Source: Couchioplanes caeruleus (GTDB lineage: Bacteria > Actinomycetota > Actinomycetes > Mycobacteriales > Micromonosporaceae). From it: a stretch of 64,000 nt of DNA. The first letter of the stretch is position 1. Every line of letters begins with the position of its first letter. The DNA is taken from the NCBI RefSeq assembly GCF_003751945.1, contig NZ_RJKL01000001.1, forward strand, positions 62,001 to 126,000, written 5' to 3'. The notes beneath the pieces were generated by a model, which did not search any database, was not told the origin of the DNA, and was given only the letters and a program-made list of their open reading frames with translations. Shown piece by piece: positions 24,666-33,651 of this stretch. The position numbers and the translations under genes were made by a program.

Positions 24666-26033
24666 TCAGTCGCCGGTGAGGCGGCGGTGGGCGTACGTCG
24701 CCGCCCACAAGACCACGCCGACGAGCAGCAGGACGCCCGCCACGCGGTAGTCGCTACCGGCGCGGCCGGAGAGCGGGCTCGCGAGGTACGCGCAGAGGAC
24801 CGCGCCCAGCACCGGGATGGCCGTCGGCGCGCGGAAGTGCCGGTGCTCGACCCGGTCGCGCCGCAGCACCAGCACCGCCACGTTGACGATCGTGAAGACG
24901 CAGAGCAGCAGCAGCGAGGTCGTCCCGCCCAGCGCCGCCAGGTCGGCGAACCAGATCAGCGCGAACGCGACCAGGGTGGTGAAGACGATCCCCACCCAGG
25001 GGGTACGCCGGGAGCGGTGGACGAGGCCGAGCACCCGGGGTAGCACCCGCTCGTTGGCCATGCCGTACAGCAGGCGGCTGGCCATCAGCATGTTGATCAG
25101 CGCGGAGTTGGCCACCGCGAACATGGTGATGAAGGCGAAGACGGTCAGGGGGAACGCCGGCGCGCCCGCGGACACGACCTTGAGCAACGGCGCGTCGCCC
25201 TCGCCCAGGTCCGTCGGGGAGACCAGCGCGACCGCCGAGATCGCCACGAGCACGTAGATCAGGCCGGTGATGCAGAGCCCGGTCAGCATCACCTTGGGGA
25301 AGATCCGGACCGGGTCCCGGGTCTCCTCCGCCATGTTGACCGAGTCCTCGAAGCCGACCATGGCGAAGAACGCCAGGGCCGTCGCCGCGGTCACGGACAG
25401 CACGGCGCTCTCGCCCGGCGGAGCGTCGAACTCGACCAGCCGCGACAGATCGCCCTCGCCGCCGCCGAGCGCCCAGGCCCCGATGCCGATGACGATCAGC
25501 AGGCCGGTCAGCTCCACCAGGGTCAGCACCACGTTGACCTTGACGCTCTCGCCCACGCCCCGGAAGTTGACCAGCGCGATCAGGGTCATGAACCCGACCG
25601 CGACCGCGGTCAGCCCGAGCCCCGCGCCGATCGACAGGTCGAAGGCCTGCGCGAAATTGCCCGCGAACGCCTTCGACGCGCTGGACGCCGAGGTCAGGCC
25701 CGAGCACATCACCGCGAAGGTGACCATGAAGGTCAGGAAGTGCACCCCGAACGCCTTGTGCGTGTAGAGCGCCGCGCCCGCCGCCCGCGGATACTTGGTC
25801 ACGAGCTCGAGATAGCTGAACGCGGTCAGCAGGGCCACCGCGAAGGCGAGCAGGAAGGGCAGCCACACCGCGCCGCCGACCTCGGCCGCGACCTTGCCGG
25901 TGAGCGCGTACACCCCGGTGCCGAGGATGTCGCCGACCACGAAGAGCAGCAGCAACCCGGGCCCGATGACCCGGTTGAGCGCCGGCTGGCCGGACGGGGT
26001 GGTGGTCGCCTCCGGAGTGCCCGCCTCTGCCAT
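24666..26033 (-). CDS. APC-family amino acid permease
   Basis: This 455-residue membrane transporter has about 12 hydrophobic segments, starting with GPGLLLLFVVGDILGTGVYA (about 24-43), and carries the motif GFEDSVNMAEETRDPVRIFP typical of APC permeases. GGAGG lies nine bases before the ATG. Substrate is unknown. It is distinct from the permease at 20625 (different N-terminal motif), so this 6-kb stretch carries two amino-acid transporters with stress proteins between and beside them. It is divergent from the small Usp gene at 26150. Confidence 0.9.
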   Translation of the reverse strand: MAEAGTPEATTTPSGQPALNRVIGPGLLLLFVVGDILGTGVYALTGKVAAEVGGAVWLPFLLAFAVALLTAFSYLELVTKYPRAAGAALYTHKAFGVHFLTFMVTFAVMCSGLTSASSASKAFAGNFAQAFDLSIGAGLGLTAVAVGFMTLIALVNFRGVGESVKVNVVLTLVELTGLLIVIGIGAWALGGGEGDLSRLVEFDAPPGESAVLSVTAATALAFFAMVGFEDSVNMAEETRDPVRIFPKVMLTGLCITGLIYVLVAISAVALVSPTDLGEGDAPLLKVVSAGAPAFPLTVFAFITMFAVANSALINMLMASRLLYGMANERVLPRVLGLVHRSRRTPWVGIVFTTLVAFALIWFADLAALGGTTSLLLLCVFTIVNVAVLVLRRDRVEHRHFRAPTAIPVLGAVLCAYLASPLSGRAGSDYRVAGVLLLVGVVLWAATYAHRRLTGD

Positions 26034-26149
26034 GGCCGCGTACCTCCGGTCGTGTGCCGCGGTGGTGTTGTCGTTCGAGCCTCGTACACATCGGCGGATC
26101 TGTCGAGTGTGGCTTGTCCCGGGGGGAGCCGTGCACCAGGATCGATGTC

Positions 26150-26566
26150 ATGCGCATCGTGCTCGCCGCGAACCCGGAGGCCGACCAGCCCTGGGTCGCC
26201 GACGCCGCCGCGGACCTGGCCCGCCAGACCGGGGGAACGGTGGCGGTGGTCGCGGTGGACGAGGTGGAGCTCGAGCGGCTGGCGGCCGCGCCGCGCAGCG
26301 TCTTCACCGCCCGCGCCGAGCAGGCCGCGGCGGCGGCCGCGGAACGCCTGGCCGCCGCCGGCGTCGAGGCGTCCCGGACCGTGCTGTCCGGCCGCGCGCT
26401 CGAGCGCATCCTCGAGTTCGCCGAGGAGCAGGGCGCCGACCTGATCGTGGTCGGCTCCAGCACCCGGCCGGCGGTGACGCAGCGCCTGCTGGGCAGCGTG
26501 CCGCTCGATCTCATCAAGAGATCGCCGCGCCCGGTCGTGGTGGTCACCCACCCGCCGTCGCCCTGA
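26150..26566 (+). CDS. Universal stress protein, single domain
   Basis: This 138-residue UspA-like protein runs from MRIVLAANPEADQPWVADAA to GADLIVVGSSTRPAVTQRLL, then GSVPLDLIKRSPRPVVVVTH. The end has the nucleotide-binding arrangement G-S-(x)n-G-S, so ATP binding is likely. ATG 26150 is preferred over an upstream start that adds Cys/Trp-rich residues. It is separated by 21 bases from the convergent STAS gene. Confidence 0.85.
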   Translation: MRIVLAANPEADQPWVADAAADLARQTGGTVAVVAVDEVELERLAAAPRSVFTARAEQAAAAAAERLAAAGVEASRTVLSGRALERILEFAEEQGADLIVVGSSTRPAVTQRLLGSVPLDLIKRSPRPVVVVTHPPSP

Positions 26567-26587
26567 CCCGTCGCGGCGGATGCGCCG

Positions 26588-26920
26588 TCAGTCGAGCGGC
26601 GGCAGGCCGAACACGTCGGCCAGGCCGGTCACCTGGATCGCCTTGCGCACCGGCTGCGACGGGTTGATCAGCGTCAGCGTGACGCCCTCCGCGGCCGCCG
26701 AGTTGCGGGCGCTGACGAGCGCGCCCAGGGCGTAGGAATCGATGAACGTCAGCCGGCTGACGTCGACGTGCAGGCGGCGGCAGCCGGTGCCGCGGGCGGC
26801 CGAGGCGAGGCTGTCGCGCACCTCGTCGGCGCAGTCGAGGTCGAGGTCTCCGTCGAGCGCCGCGGCGAGCAGTCCGTCGGGAGTGACCGGCTCGTACGCG
26901 ACCAAGGTGTTCCTGGACAT
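26588..26920 (-). CDS. STAS-domain anti-sigma factor antagonist
   Basis: This 110-residue single-domain protein has LHVDVSRLTFIDSYALGALV with phosphorylatable Ser62, the site modified by RsbW-type anti-sigma kinases and freed by RsbU/SpoIIE-type phosphatases. It should bind an anti-sigma factor and release a sigma factor when dephosphorylated. No kinase or sigma gene is adjacent. A second antagonist gene in this window is coupled to a phosphatase gene (56941-58517), so partners may be in trans. Confidence 0.88.
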   Translation of the reverse strand: MSRNTLVAYEPVTPDGLLAAALDGDLDLDCADEVRDSLASAARGTGCRRLHVDVSRLTFIDSYALGALVSARNSAAAEGVTLTLINPSQPVRKAIQVTGLADVFGLPPLD

Positions 26921-26989
26921 CTGAGCGAGGATAGCCGGGTTCGGGCCGGTCGGCTCGCCGGGCCGGGGCCGCGCACCGGACGCCGTGCG

Positions 26990-28237
26990 CTACGAACGGG
27001 CCGCGGTGAGCGTGGCGAGGGCGGACACCAGCCGGTCGATGTCGTCGTCGCGGGTCCCCAGGCCGAAGCTCACGCGGAGCAGGCTCGGGGACCCGGCCTC
27101 GCACGGCGCGGCGGCCCGGTCGGCGGTGAGCCTGCGGGTCAGCGGGTGGGCGCAGAACTGCCCGGCGCGCACGCCGATTCCGTACTTGTCGGCGAGCTGG
27201 GTGGCCACGACGGCCGGATCGCGGCCCGGCAGGGCGAGCGACACGATGCCGACCCGGGGCGCGGCCCCGCGGAACGCGGTCACCTCCACCGCACCCGGCA
27301 CCGACGCCAGCCCGGTGCGCAGCCTCGCCAGCAGTTCCTGCTCCCGCTCGTGCAGCGCCGCCCGGTCGGCGCGTCCCAGCGCCGCGCACACGGCGCCGAG
27401 GGCCGCCGCGCCCAGCAGGTTCGGGGTGCCGCCCTCGTGCCGCGCCGGCCCGGTCGCCCAGGTCACCTCGCCCGGTCGGTCGCCGACCGTCGCGCTGGCG
27501 CCGCCGCCGCTGAGGTACGGCTCGGCCGCGTCCAGCCAGTCGGCCGCGCCCGCCAGCACACCCGCGCCGAACGGGGCGTAGAGCTTGTGCCCCGAGAACG
27601 CCACATAGTCGGCGCCGAGGTCGGCCAGGACCACGGGGGAGTGCGGGGCGAGCTGGGCGGCGTCGACGGCCACCCGGGCGCCGTGGGCGTGCGCCACGGC
27701 GGCGATGCGCTGCACCGGCCACACCTCCCCGGTGACGTTGCTGGCGCCGGTCACCGCGACGAGCGCGGGTCCGCGCACGGTCGCGAGCGCCTTCGCCACG
27801 GCCTCCACCGCCGCGTCCGGGGTCTCCGGGCAGGCCAGGCGCAACTGCCGCGGCCACGGCAGCAGGTTGGCGTGGTGCTCGCCGTCGAAGACGATCGTGG
27901 TGGTGCCGGCGGGCAGGGCGCGGGCGAGCAGGTTCAGCGCGTCGGTGGTGTTGCGGGTGAAGACGACGGCGTCGCTCGCCCGGGCGCCGACGAACGCGGC
28001 CACCCGCTCACGGGCGCGCTCGTACGCCAGCGTCGAGGTTCGGGCGCGGACGCCGGTGCCGCGGTGCACGCTGCCGTACCAGGGGAGCAGGCCCTCCACG
28101 GCGTCCGCGGCGGCCCGCACGCAGGGTGCCGACGCGGCATAGTCCAGGTGGGCGAAGCGGATGCTCTCGCCGTTGGCCAGTGCCACGTTGGCGTTGGGGT
28201 CGACGACGTCCAGGTCGTGTCGCACGGTCAAGATCAC
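26990..28237 (-). CDS. Class V aminotransferase, cysteine-desulfurase-like, under SAM-IV riboswitch control
   Basis: This 415-residue PLP enzyme belongs to fold type I. Lys218 in FSGHKLYAPFG is the Schiff-base lysine; ARFAHLDYAASAP-like N-terminus (RFAHLDYAASAPCV), HHANLLPW and VDAAQLAPH are family features. GTG 28237 is chosen for GGAGG upstream; a longer frame runs into the riboswitch. Its C-terminal region contains RAGQFCAHPL, where desulfurases place an active-site Cys. A SAM-IV riboswitch directly upstream strongly suggests a role in sulfur amino-acid metabolism, such as mobilising sulfur or making Cys/Met intermediates; this is a firmer clue than the fold. No suf genes are adjacent. Confidence 0.88.
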   Translation of the reverse strand: MILTVRHDLDVVDPNANVALANGESIRFAHLDYAASAPCVRAAADAVEGLLPWYGSVHRGTGVRARTSTLAYERARERVAAFVGARASDAVVFTRNTTDALNLLARALPAGTTTIVFDGEHHANLLPWPRQLRLACPETPDAAVEAVAKALATVRGPALVAVTGASNVTGEVWPVQRIAAVAHAHGARVAVDAAQLAPHSPVVLADLGADYVAFSGHKLYAPFGAGVLAGAADWLDAAEPYLSGGGASATVGDRPGEVTWATGPARHEGGTPNLLGAAALGAVCAALGRADRAALHEREQELLARLRTGLASVPGAVEVTAFRGAAPRVGIVSLALPGRDPAVVATQLADKYGIGVRAGQFCAHPLTRRLTADRAAAPCEAGSPSLLRVSFGLGTRDDDIDRLVSALATLTAARS

Positions 28238-28301
28238 AGGAACCTCCACGGGGTCGGGGACCCCGCCGGGGCCCGCGCTTGCCCGCGTCGTCATCGACGC
28301 C

Positions 28302-28388
28302 GGCCCGGTCCTCACCCGGGGCACCCCATCGCGGACGCAAGGGTTGCCGGCCAGCTAGCCGGGGCTTGTCGCTGGCACTCATGACCAG
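28302..28388 (-). promoter_or_regulatory. SAM-IV riboswitch
   Basis: Read on the minus strand, GGTCATGAGTGCCAGCGACA opens the element, followed by the core pieces CCCCGGCTAGCTGGCCGGCA, ACCCTTGCG and GATGGGGTGCCCCGGGTGAG, closing with GACC. The GGTC/GACC ends pair as P1, and GGCAACC, GGGGTGCC and TGAGGACC match the SAM-IV family known from actinobacteria. It lies 65 bases before the aminotransferase start, so high S-adenosylmethionine should turn that gene down. No other methionine gene follows. Confidence 0.85.
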
Positions 28389-28503
28389 TGCCGACCGTAG
28401 CAGACATCCCCCCAGAGGGTTGTACCGCCGAAATGACCACCGATTGTGATAACGGAACTACGGTGAGTCCTGGCATCTGTCGGAAAAGAGCGAAAGGTAC
28501 GAC

Positions 28504-28740
28504 ATGAAACTGGTCAAACGTCTGGCAGTCGGCGCCGGTGTAGCCGCCGCGGCACTCGTGCTGAGTGCGGGACCCGCGAGCGCGCACGACGACGACGACC
28601 ACAACGGCAACACCAACGTGGGCCTGCTGAACGGCAACAGCGTCGAGATCCCGGTGCACATCCCGGTCAACGTCTGCGGCAACGGCCTCGCGATCCTCGG
28701 CATCGCCAGCACCGCCGCCAGCTGCGTCAACGACGACTGA
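28504..28740 (+). CDS. Short chaplin-like secreted peptide
   Basis: This 78-residue precursor has a signal peptide of about 27 residues (VGAGVAAAALVLSAGPASA-H). The mature ~51 residues contain GNSVEIPVHIPVNVCGNGLA ... SCVND, which follows the chaplin pattern GN-x-V-x2-PVH-x-PVNVCGN ... C-x-N with two Cys that can form a disulfide. Chaplins assemble into amyloid-like films that make aerial hyphae and spores hydrophobic. The N-terminal HDDDDHNGNTN segment is unusual and could bind cations. Purine-rich GAAAGG precedes the ATG. No sorting signal exists, so it is a short, free chaplin. Confidence 0.82.
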   Translation: MKLVKRLAVGAGVAAAALVLSAGPASAHDDDDHNGNTNVGLLNGNSVEIPVHIPVNVCGNGLAILGIASTAASCVNDD

Positions 28741-28741
28741 C

Positions 28742-28765
28742 GACGCCGGTACCGGCAACGGCGTC
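28742..28765 (+). terminator. Weak hairpin after the chaplin-like gene
   Basis: GACGCCG and CGGCGTC form a 7-bp stem with a 10-base loop directly after the stop codon. There is no U-tract, but that is usual in high-GC actinobacteria. Confidence 0.35.
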
Positions 28766-28906
28766 CGGAACCGGGTGGCACGCAGGATCACCCCGCTCCG
28801 GGCGCCGCGCCGTGAGATCGGCTCAAGCCCTCAGCCGCGGTGACCGGGTGCCGATCGGAGAAAGGGCGGCAGCTATGCGCCGTCACCCAAGCGGAGGGAT
28901 GACCAC

Positions 28907-30511
28907 GTGCGGCGGTTCTCTATCGGCACCCGGTTGTTCGGGACCTTCGCCGCTGTCCTCGTGCTGCTGCTCGGCGTCGCCGCGATGGGCTTCGCCACGA
29001 TCGTCGCCCAGCGGGGGTCCGCCAACGACGTCCGGCGGCTCGAGGTGCTGACGCGGCAGGCGGAGGAGATCAAGACCCACGCCGCCACGCTCAACGGCTG
29101 GCAGGCGAGTTACATCAACGACATCTACCGGCTCGGCGCGGGACGCGCGATCGGCGGCGACTCGGTCGCCTTCAAGGCCTGGCAACAGGAGCGCGACACC
29201 TTCAAGACGTTCCTCTCCCAGGTGGACGCCGCTGCCTTCACCGGCGCCGAGAAGGAGCTGTTCCAGCAGGTCGGCGCCGAGCTGGACACCTACGTCGCGG
29301 TCAACGACAAGCTCGTGGCCGCGTACAAGCCGGGCACCCCGCAGGCGCTGTGGAACGCCGACCAGATCGCCATCAACGACAGCTTCAACAGCTACTACCG
29401 GATCATGGTCCACTCGCAGAAGCTCGCCAGCTCGGTGGACGCCCGCAGCGTCCAGGCCGTGCAGGTCGCCGCCGACGACGCCGAGCGCGCGCAGTGGGTC
29501 ATCGGGATCGCGACCATCGTGGCCCTGCTGCTCGGCGCGGGATCCGCGTGGGTCGTCACCCGCAGCATCGTGCGCCCGGTCGGCGCCGCCCGTGACGCGC
29601 TGCGCCGGGTGGCCAATGGTGACCTCACCGAGACGCCGAAGAGCAAGTGGCACGACGAGGTGGGTCAGATGGCCGCCGCGCTCGGGCAGGCGGTCGACTC
29701 GGTCCGTGCCATCGTCTCCGACGTCGCCGTGCAGGCCGACGCGCTCACCCGTACGTCCGCGGACCTGGACGCCGTCTCGGCGGCCTTCGCCAAGAGCGTC
29801 GGTGACACGTCGCTGCAGGCGGACCTGGTCGCCGGCGCGGCCGAGGACGTCAACCGCAACGTGGACACGATGGCGTCGGGCTCGGAGGAGATGGGCATCT
29901 CCATTCAGGAGATCTCGCGCAACGCCACGGACGCCGCCAACGTCGCCGCCGAGGCGGTCGCGGCCGCCGAGACCGCGAACGGCACCGTCGCCAACCTCGG
30001 CTCGTCGTCGTCGGCGATCGGTGACGCCGTACGGCTGATCACCAGCATCGCCGAGCAGACCAACCTGCTCGCGCTGAACGCCACCATCGAGGCGGCCCGC
30101 GCCGGCGAGCTCGGCAAGGGCTTCGCCGTCGTGGCCGGCGAGGTCAAGGACCTCGCGCAGGAGAGCGCCAAGGCCGCGGAGGAGATCGACGGCCTGGTCA
30201 AGGCGATCCAGGGCGACACCGAGGCGGCCGTGGTCGCCATCGGGCACATCGGCGGGGTCATCGCCCGCATCAGCGACTACCAGACCAGCATCGCGGGCGC
30301 CGTCGAGGAGCAGACGGCCACCACCGTCGAGATGAGCCGCGGCGCCGTGGCCGCCTCCAGCGGTACGGCCAGCATCGCCGAGAACATCCGTGCCGTCGCC
30401 GCCGCGACCTCGGTCACCTCGGCGGAGGTGGCCCGCGCCCGCGAGGCCGCGGCCGAGCTGACCCGCATGTCCACCACGCTGCGCGACGCCGTCGGGCAGT
30501 TCCGGTACTGA
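28907..30511 (+). CDS. Methyl-accepting chemotaxis protein
   Basis: This 534-residue chemoreceptor has a transmembrane helix at about 11-33, an extracytoplasmic four-helix-type sensor at 34-190, a second helix at about 195-217, a HAMP domain to about 268 and a signalling domain to the C-terminus. The hairpin tip contains [20 protein letters not shown], the conserved contact site for CheA/CheW. GTG 28907 follows GGAGGG. The gene ends eight bases before the BMP-family lipoprotein start, so receptor and binding protein are probably co-made and may sense the same ligand. No che genes occur in the window. Confidence 0.93.
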   Translation: MRRFSIGTRLFGTFAAVLVLLLGVAAMGFATIVAQRGSANDVRRLEVLTRQAEEIKTHAATLNGWQASYINDIYRLGAGRAIGGDSVAFKAWQQERDTFKTFLSQVDAAAFTGAEKELFQQVGAELDTYVAVNDKLVAAYKPGTPQALWNADQIAINDSFNSYYRIMVHSQKLASSVDARSVQAVQVAADDAERAQWVIGIATIVALLLGAGSAWVVTRSIVRPVGAARDALRRVANGDLTETPKSKWHDEVGQMAAALGQAVDSVRAIVSDVAVQADALTRTSADLDAVSAAFAKSVGDTSLQADLVAGAAEDVNRNVDTMASGSEEMGISIQEISRNATDAANVAAEAVAAAETANGTVANLGSSSSAIGDAVRLITSIAEQTNLLALNATIEAARAGELGKGFAVVAGEVKDLAQESAKAAEEIDGLVKAIQGDTEAAVVAIGHIGGVIARISDYQTSIAGAVEEQTATTVEMSRGAVAASSGTASIAENIRAVAAATSVTSAEVARAREAAAELTRMSTTLRDAVGQFRY

Positions 30512-30519
30512 GGATGCAG

Positions 30520-31560
30520 ATGCGTAGAAGGATCACCGCCGCCCTGCTGGCCGCCGCCGTCGCGACGCTGTCGGCGTGCACCGCCGCGCCGGTCCACGAC
30601 AAGACCGACACCAAGCTGATCGGGCTCGGCCGCGAGGCGATCCACGTCGGCATCGCGTACGACCACGCGGGCCGCGGCGACAAGAGCTTCAACGACGCGG
30701 CCGGCCAGGGCATCGACCGGGCGAAGAAGGACCTGCTCGTCCAGGCGACCGAGGTCACCACGAAGTCCGAGGACGACGAGGGCCGCTCGGCGGCGCTGCG
30801 CGAGCTCGTGCAGGCCGGCAGCAACCCGATCATCGCCGTCGGCTTCCTCTACGCCGGCGCCGTCAAGACCGTCGCCGCGGAGCACCCGGACCGGCTGTTC
30901 GCCATCATCGACGACGACTCGGTGCAGGCGAAGAACGTGGTGTCGCTGATCTTCGCCGAGGAGCAGGGCTCGTTCCTGGTCGGCGTGGCGGCGGCGCTGG
31001 CCTCCAAGAGCGGGCGCGTGGGCTTCATCGGCGGCGTCGACGTGCCGGTCATCCGCAAGTTCTGGGCCGGCTACGAGGCCGGCGCGAAGAGCGTCGACTC
31101 GAGCATCCGGGTCGACAGCCGGTTCCTGACCAAGCCGCCGGACTTCAGCGGCTTCGGGTCGCCGGACAAGGGCAAGGCCGCCGCGGCGGCGATGATCGAC
31201 GACGGCGCCGACGTCGTCTACTCGGCCGCGGGCGGCTCCGGCCAGGGCTCGTTCGAGGCCGTGGCGGCCGCCCAGGGCGTGTGGGCGATCGGCGTCGACA
31301 GCGACCAGTACGCCTCGGCCGAGGGCAAGGTGAAGAGCCGGATCCTGACCTCGATGCTCAAGCGCGTCGACAACGGCGTCTTCCAGGAGATCCAGGCGTT
31401 CATCAAGGGCGACCGCTCCGGCGGCGTCCGGCGCTACGACCTCAAGGTCGACGGCCTCGGGTACGCGACCTCCAACCCGGCCATCAAGAAGTACGTCTCC
31501 GGCATGGAGAAGGCCCGCTTCCGCATCCTGAGCGGAGCGGAGAAGGTCCCGACGAGCTAG
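30520..31560 (+). CDS. BMP-family substrate-binding lipoprotein (nucleoside-binding type)
   Basis: This 346-residue lipoprotein begins MRRRITAALLAAAVATLSAC; the lipobox LSAC gives Cys20 as lipidation site. ATG 30520 is chosen over ATG 30514 because GAGG then sits six bases upstream. The body matches the BMP/Med family (HVGIAYDHAGRGDKSFNDAA, DRLFAIIDDDSVQAKNVVSL, VGFIGGVDVPVIRKFWAGYE), whose members bind nucleosides or related ligands for ABC uptake. No permease or ATPase genes follow. The preceding gene is a chemoreceptor, so this protein may present ligand to that receptor. Confidence 0.9.
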   Translation: MRRRITAALLAAAVATLSACTAAPVHDKTDTKLIGLGREAIHVGIAYDHAGRGDKSFNDAAGQGIDRAKKDLLVQATEVTTKSEDDEGRSAALRELVQAGSNPIIAVGFLYAGAVKTVAAEHPDRLFAIIDDDSVQAKNVVSLIFAEEQGSFLVGVAAALASKSGRVGFIGGVDVPVIRKFWAGYEAGAKSVDSSIRVDSRFLTKPPDFSGFGSPDKGKAAAAAMIDDGADVVYSAAGGSGQGSFEAVAAAQGVWAIGVDSDQYASAEGKVKSRILTSMLKRVDNGVFQEIQAFIKGDRSGGVRRYDLKVDGLGYATSNPAIKKYVSGMEKARFRILSGAEKVPTS

Positions 31561-32531
31561 GGGGCCCGCAGGGCGGCGACGGTCCCGGCCTGGATCTCCT
31601 CCGCGCCGGGCCCGGCGAGCAGCGGCCGGAGGGCGGCCCGCAGCGCCACGACGGCGTCGCGGCCGAGCACGCCCCGCAGCGCCACCGCGAGCGTCCGCAG
31701 CTCCGTCGGGGGTCCCTCCAGCCAGCGCCGCACCTCGCGGCCCAGCGCCGAGTCCATCGTGACCGGCCGCCCGGCCCCGCGCGCCGCCTGCTCCAGGGCC
31801 TCGGAGAGGCCGGGCGCGTCCGCGACGCCGAGGGCCCCGGCGAGCCGGCGAACCTGGGCGACCGCCACCTCCCACCGGCGCTCCTCGCCCGCCGCATCCA
31901 CCGCGGCGAACACCTCGGCGAACCGGCGACCGGGACGCAGCAGGTCGCCGGGACGCGCCGGGCCGACGAACCACGGCTCGATCCGCGCGGAGAGCCGGGA
32001 GACGCCGAGCGGGTCCTCGGGGATCCGTGCGCCGGTGAGGCGCTGGGCCAGGACCATCGCCCTGGCCTCGGCGTCGCGCCACGTCTCCTCGTCCTCGCCG
32101 GCCGGCTCCCGCAGACCGATCGCCCGCATCAGATGCCGCAGCAGCTCCGGGTCGGCGCCCCAGGTGAGTTCCGGCGACGGGTACGCCGGGTCGAACGCGA
32201 CCGACGTGGTGCCGGCCACGGCATAGGTGAACCGGGGCGACGCCGCGTCGTCGCGCAGCACCGACAGCGCCTCCGTGCCGCGGGAGACCGCCTCCAGCAG
32301 CACGTGGTCGGCGCCCTGGGCGCCGCCCGGCTCGATCACCACGCTCCACCGGCCGAGGCCGATCGCGGCGGCGGCGCCGTCGAGCTCGGCGCCGGTGCGC
32401 TCCGCGACGGTGTCCGGGTACGCGCCCATCCGGGCCAGGGCGGTGCGCTCGTCGGCGCCCTTGACGAAGGTCAGGCAGAACCGCGGGCCGAGTTCCGCCG
32501 CCCGGGCCCGGGCGTACGCGAGGTCATCCAC
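31557..32531 (-). CDS. Uncharacterised protein, DUF6461-like N-terminus
   Basis: In this 324-residue protein the first ~130 residues (FCLTFVKGADERTALARMGA, RWSVVIEPGGAQGADHVLLE) resemble DUF6461, an actinobacterial family of unknown function. The remaining ~190 residues are helical, Ala/Arg/Leu-rich and end in two similar segments. GTG 32531 has a weak ribosome binding site. Its stop overlaps the convergent BMP gene by four bases. No enzyme motif is visible. Confidence 0.6.
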   Translation of the reverse strand: MDDLAYARARAAELGPRFCLTFVKGADERTALARMGAYPDTVAERTGAELDGAAAAIGLGRWSVVIEPGGAQGADHVLLEAVSRGTEALSVLRDDAASPRFTYAVAGTTSVAFDPAYPSPELTWGADPELLRHLMRAIGLREPAGEDEETWRDAEARAMVLAQRLTGARIPEDPLGVSRLSARIEPWFVGPARPGDLLRPGRRFAEVFAAVDAAGEERRWEVAVAQVRRLAGALGVADAPGLSEALEQAARGAGRPVTMDSALGREVRRWLEGPPTELRTLAVALRGVLGRDAVVALRAALRPLLAGPGAEEIQAGTVAALRAP

Positions 32532-32568
32532 GCCCGAGAGCCTACGGCCCGGGCGGCCGCAGCCCAGC

Positions 32569-33651
32569 TCAGCGGTGGTGTGGCGCGGTGGCGCGGTCCA
32601 GGATGTCGTCGGCAGGGCAGCGGCCGCGCATCACGTAGCGCTCGATGAAGGTCGCCACCGCGTCCCGCAGCTCACGCTCGGCGCCCAGCCGGGCGAGCCC
32701 CTCGTACGCCGCCACGAAGCATGACCGCGCGGCCACGCCCAGCAGGGGATCGGTCAGGGCGTCGCGGGACGCGCGTTCCCACAGGCCCGGCGTGGTCCGC
32801 AGCGGCTCGACGGCCGTCAGCCCCCGGGCCGCCGCCGTCGGGTCGTCCATCAGCGCGGCGGTGACCGCGATCGGGATCCGCCAACCGGCGCCCGGCTGGC
32901 GGTCGGCCACGTCGATCTCGAGGTGCCGCCGGGCGGCGATCGGCGGCCGGAACGTCCGCAGGTGGCGGCCGAGGCCGGCGAGGCCCGGGCGGTGGCCGGA
33001 CGCGGAGCGGGTCCACTCGCGGAAGGTCCGCGAGGTGCGGGCCACCGGCGCGTCCAGCACCCGGGCGGCCCAGTCCGCGCGGGGGTCGGCGGTGCACGGC
33101 GGCAGCCGCCGCAGGGCCTGACGGTTGCTGCGCCAGCCGGTCGGCCGCCCGTGCCGCAGCGGGGAGTTGGCGAACGCGGCCGCCAGCACCGGCGCCAGCG
33201 CGTGGGCCAGGGCCCAGCGCCGGCGCAGGCCCAGCAGCCCGTCCTCGTCGAGACCCGCCTCGAGGGCGACGCGCACGCCCGCGGTGGCCCACGCCGCGGA
33301 GGCGCCCGGCGCGGCCGGGTCGACGGTGTCCGACGCCTCCTCGAGGATCGCCAGGCCGTGGCCGCCGAACAGCGGCAGCGGCAGCGCGAGGTCGTCGGTC
33401 AGGCGCGCGAGGGCCGCGTCGATGCCCGGCGACGGCGGCCCGCTCACGACGGCGACCCGGGGCGATCGCGCCGTCAGATAGCCGTGGCGCAGCCGGGGCC
33501 GCTCCTCGACCAGAGATCCCGTCAGCGAGCCGGGCAGGCCGGGCTGGGACAGCAGCAGGTCCACGGCCGCACCGACGAAGCCCGGCCGTGCGGGGGCGAA
33601 CGCACTGCCGGCGAGGAGGATCTCGGCGGCCCGTTCCGTCAGCGGCATCAT
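32569..33651 (-). CDS. Divergent EgtA-like glutamate-cysteine ligase family protein
   Basis: This 360-residue protein follows the layout of GCS2/EgtA enzymes, which join glutamate and cysteine in ergothioneine synthesis. It has LTERAAEILLAGSAFAPARP at the start, then RWALAHALAPVLAAAFANSP, GWRSNRQALRRL and RRHLEIDVADRQPGAGWRIP, and ends AYEGLARLG...RYVMRGRCPADDIL. True EgtA proteins are ~400-440 residues with a conserved acid-rich active site near ELEWL; here the same region reads VGAAVDLLLSQPG, so metal and substrate ligands appear lost. ATG 33651 has AGGA upstream. No egtB, egtC or egtD is adjacent. It may be a paralogue with another role. Confidence 0.6.
   Translation of the reverse strand: MMPLTERAAEILLAGSAFAPARPGFVGAAVDLLLSQPGLPGSLTGSLVEERPRLRHGYLTARSPRVAVVSGPPSPGIDAALARLTDDLALPLPLFGGHGLAILEEASDTVDPAAPGASAAWATAGVRVALEAGLDEDGLLGLRRRWALAHALAPVLAAAFANSPLRHGRPTGWRSNRQALRRLPPCTADPRADWAARVLDAPVARTSRTFREWTRSASGHRPGLAGLGRHLRTFRPPIAARRHLEIDVADRQPGAGWRIPIAVTAALMDDPTAAARGLTAVEPLRTTPGLWERASRDALTDPLLGVAARSCFVAAYEGLARLGAERELRDAVATFIERYVMRGRCPADDILDRATAPHHR

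Noticed and set aside
28312..28791. Minus-strand frame of 159 codons across the chaplin-like gene
   Set aside because: It overlaps the SAM-IV riboswitch and the chaplin-like gene, and the sequence lacks any domain.
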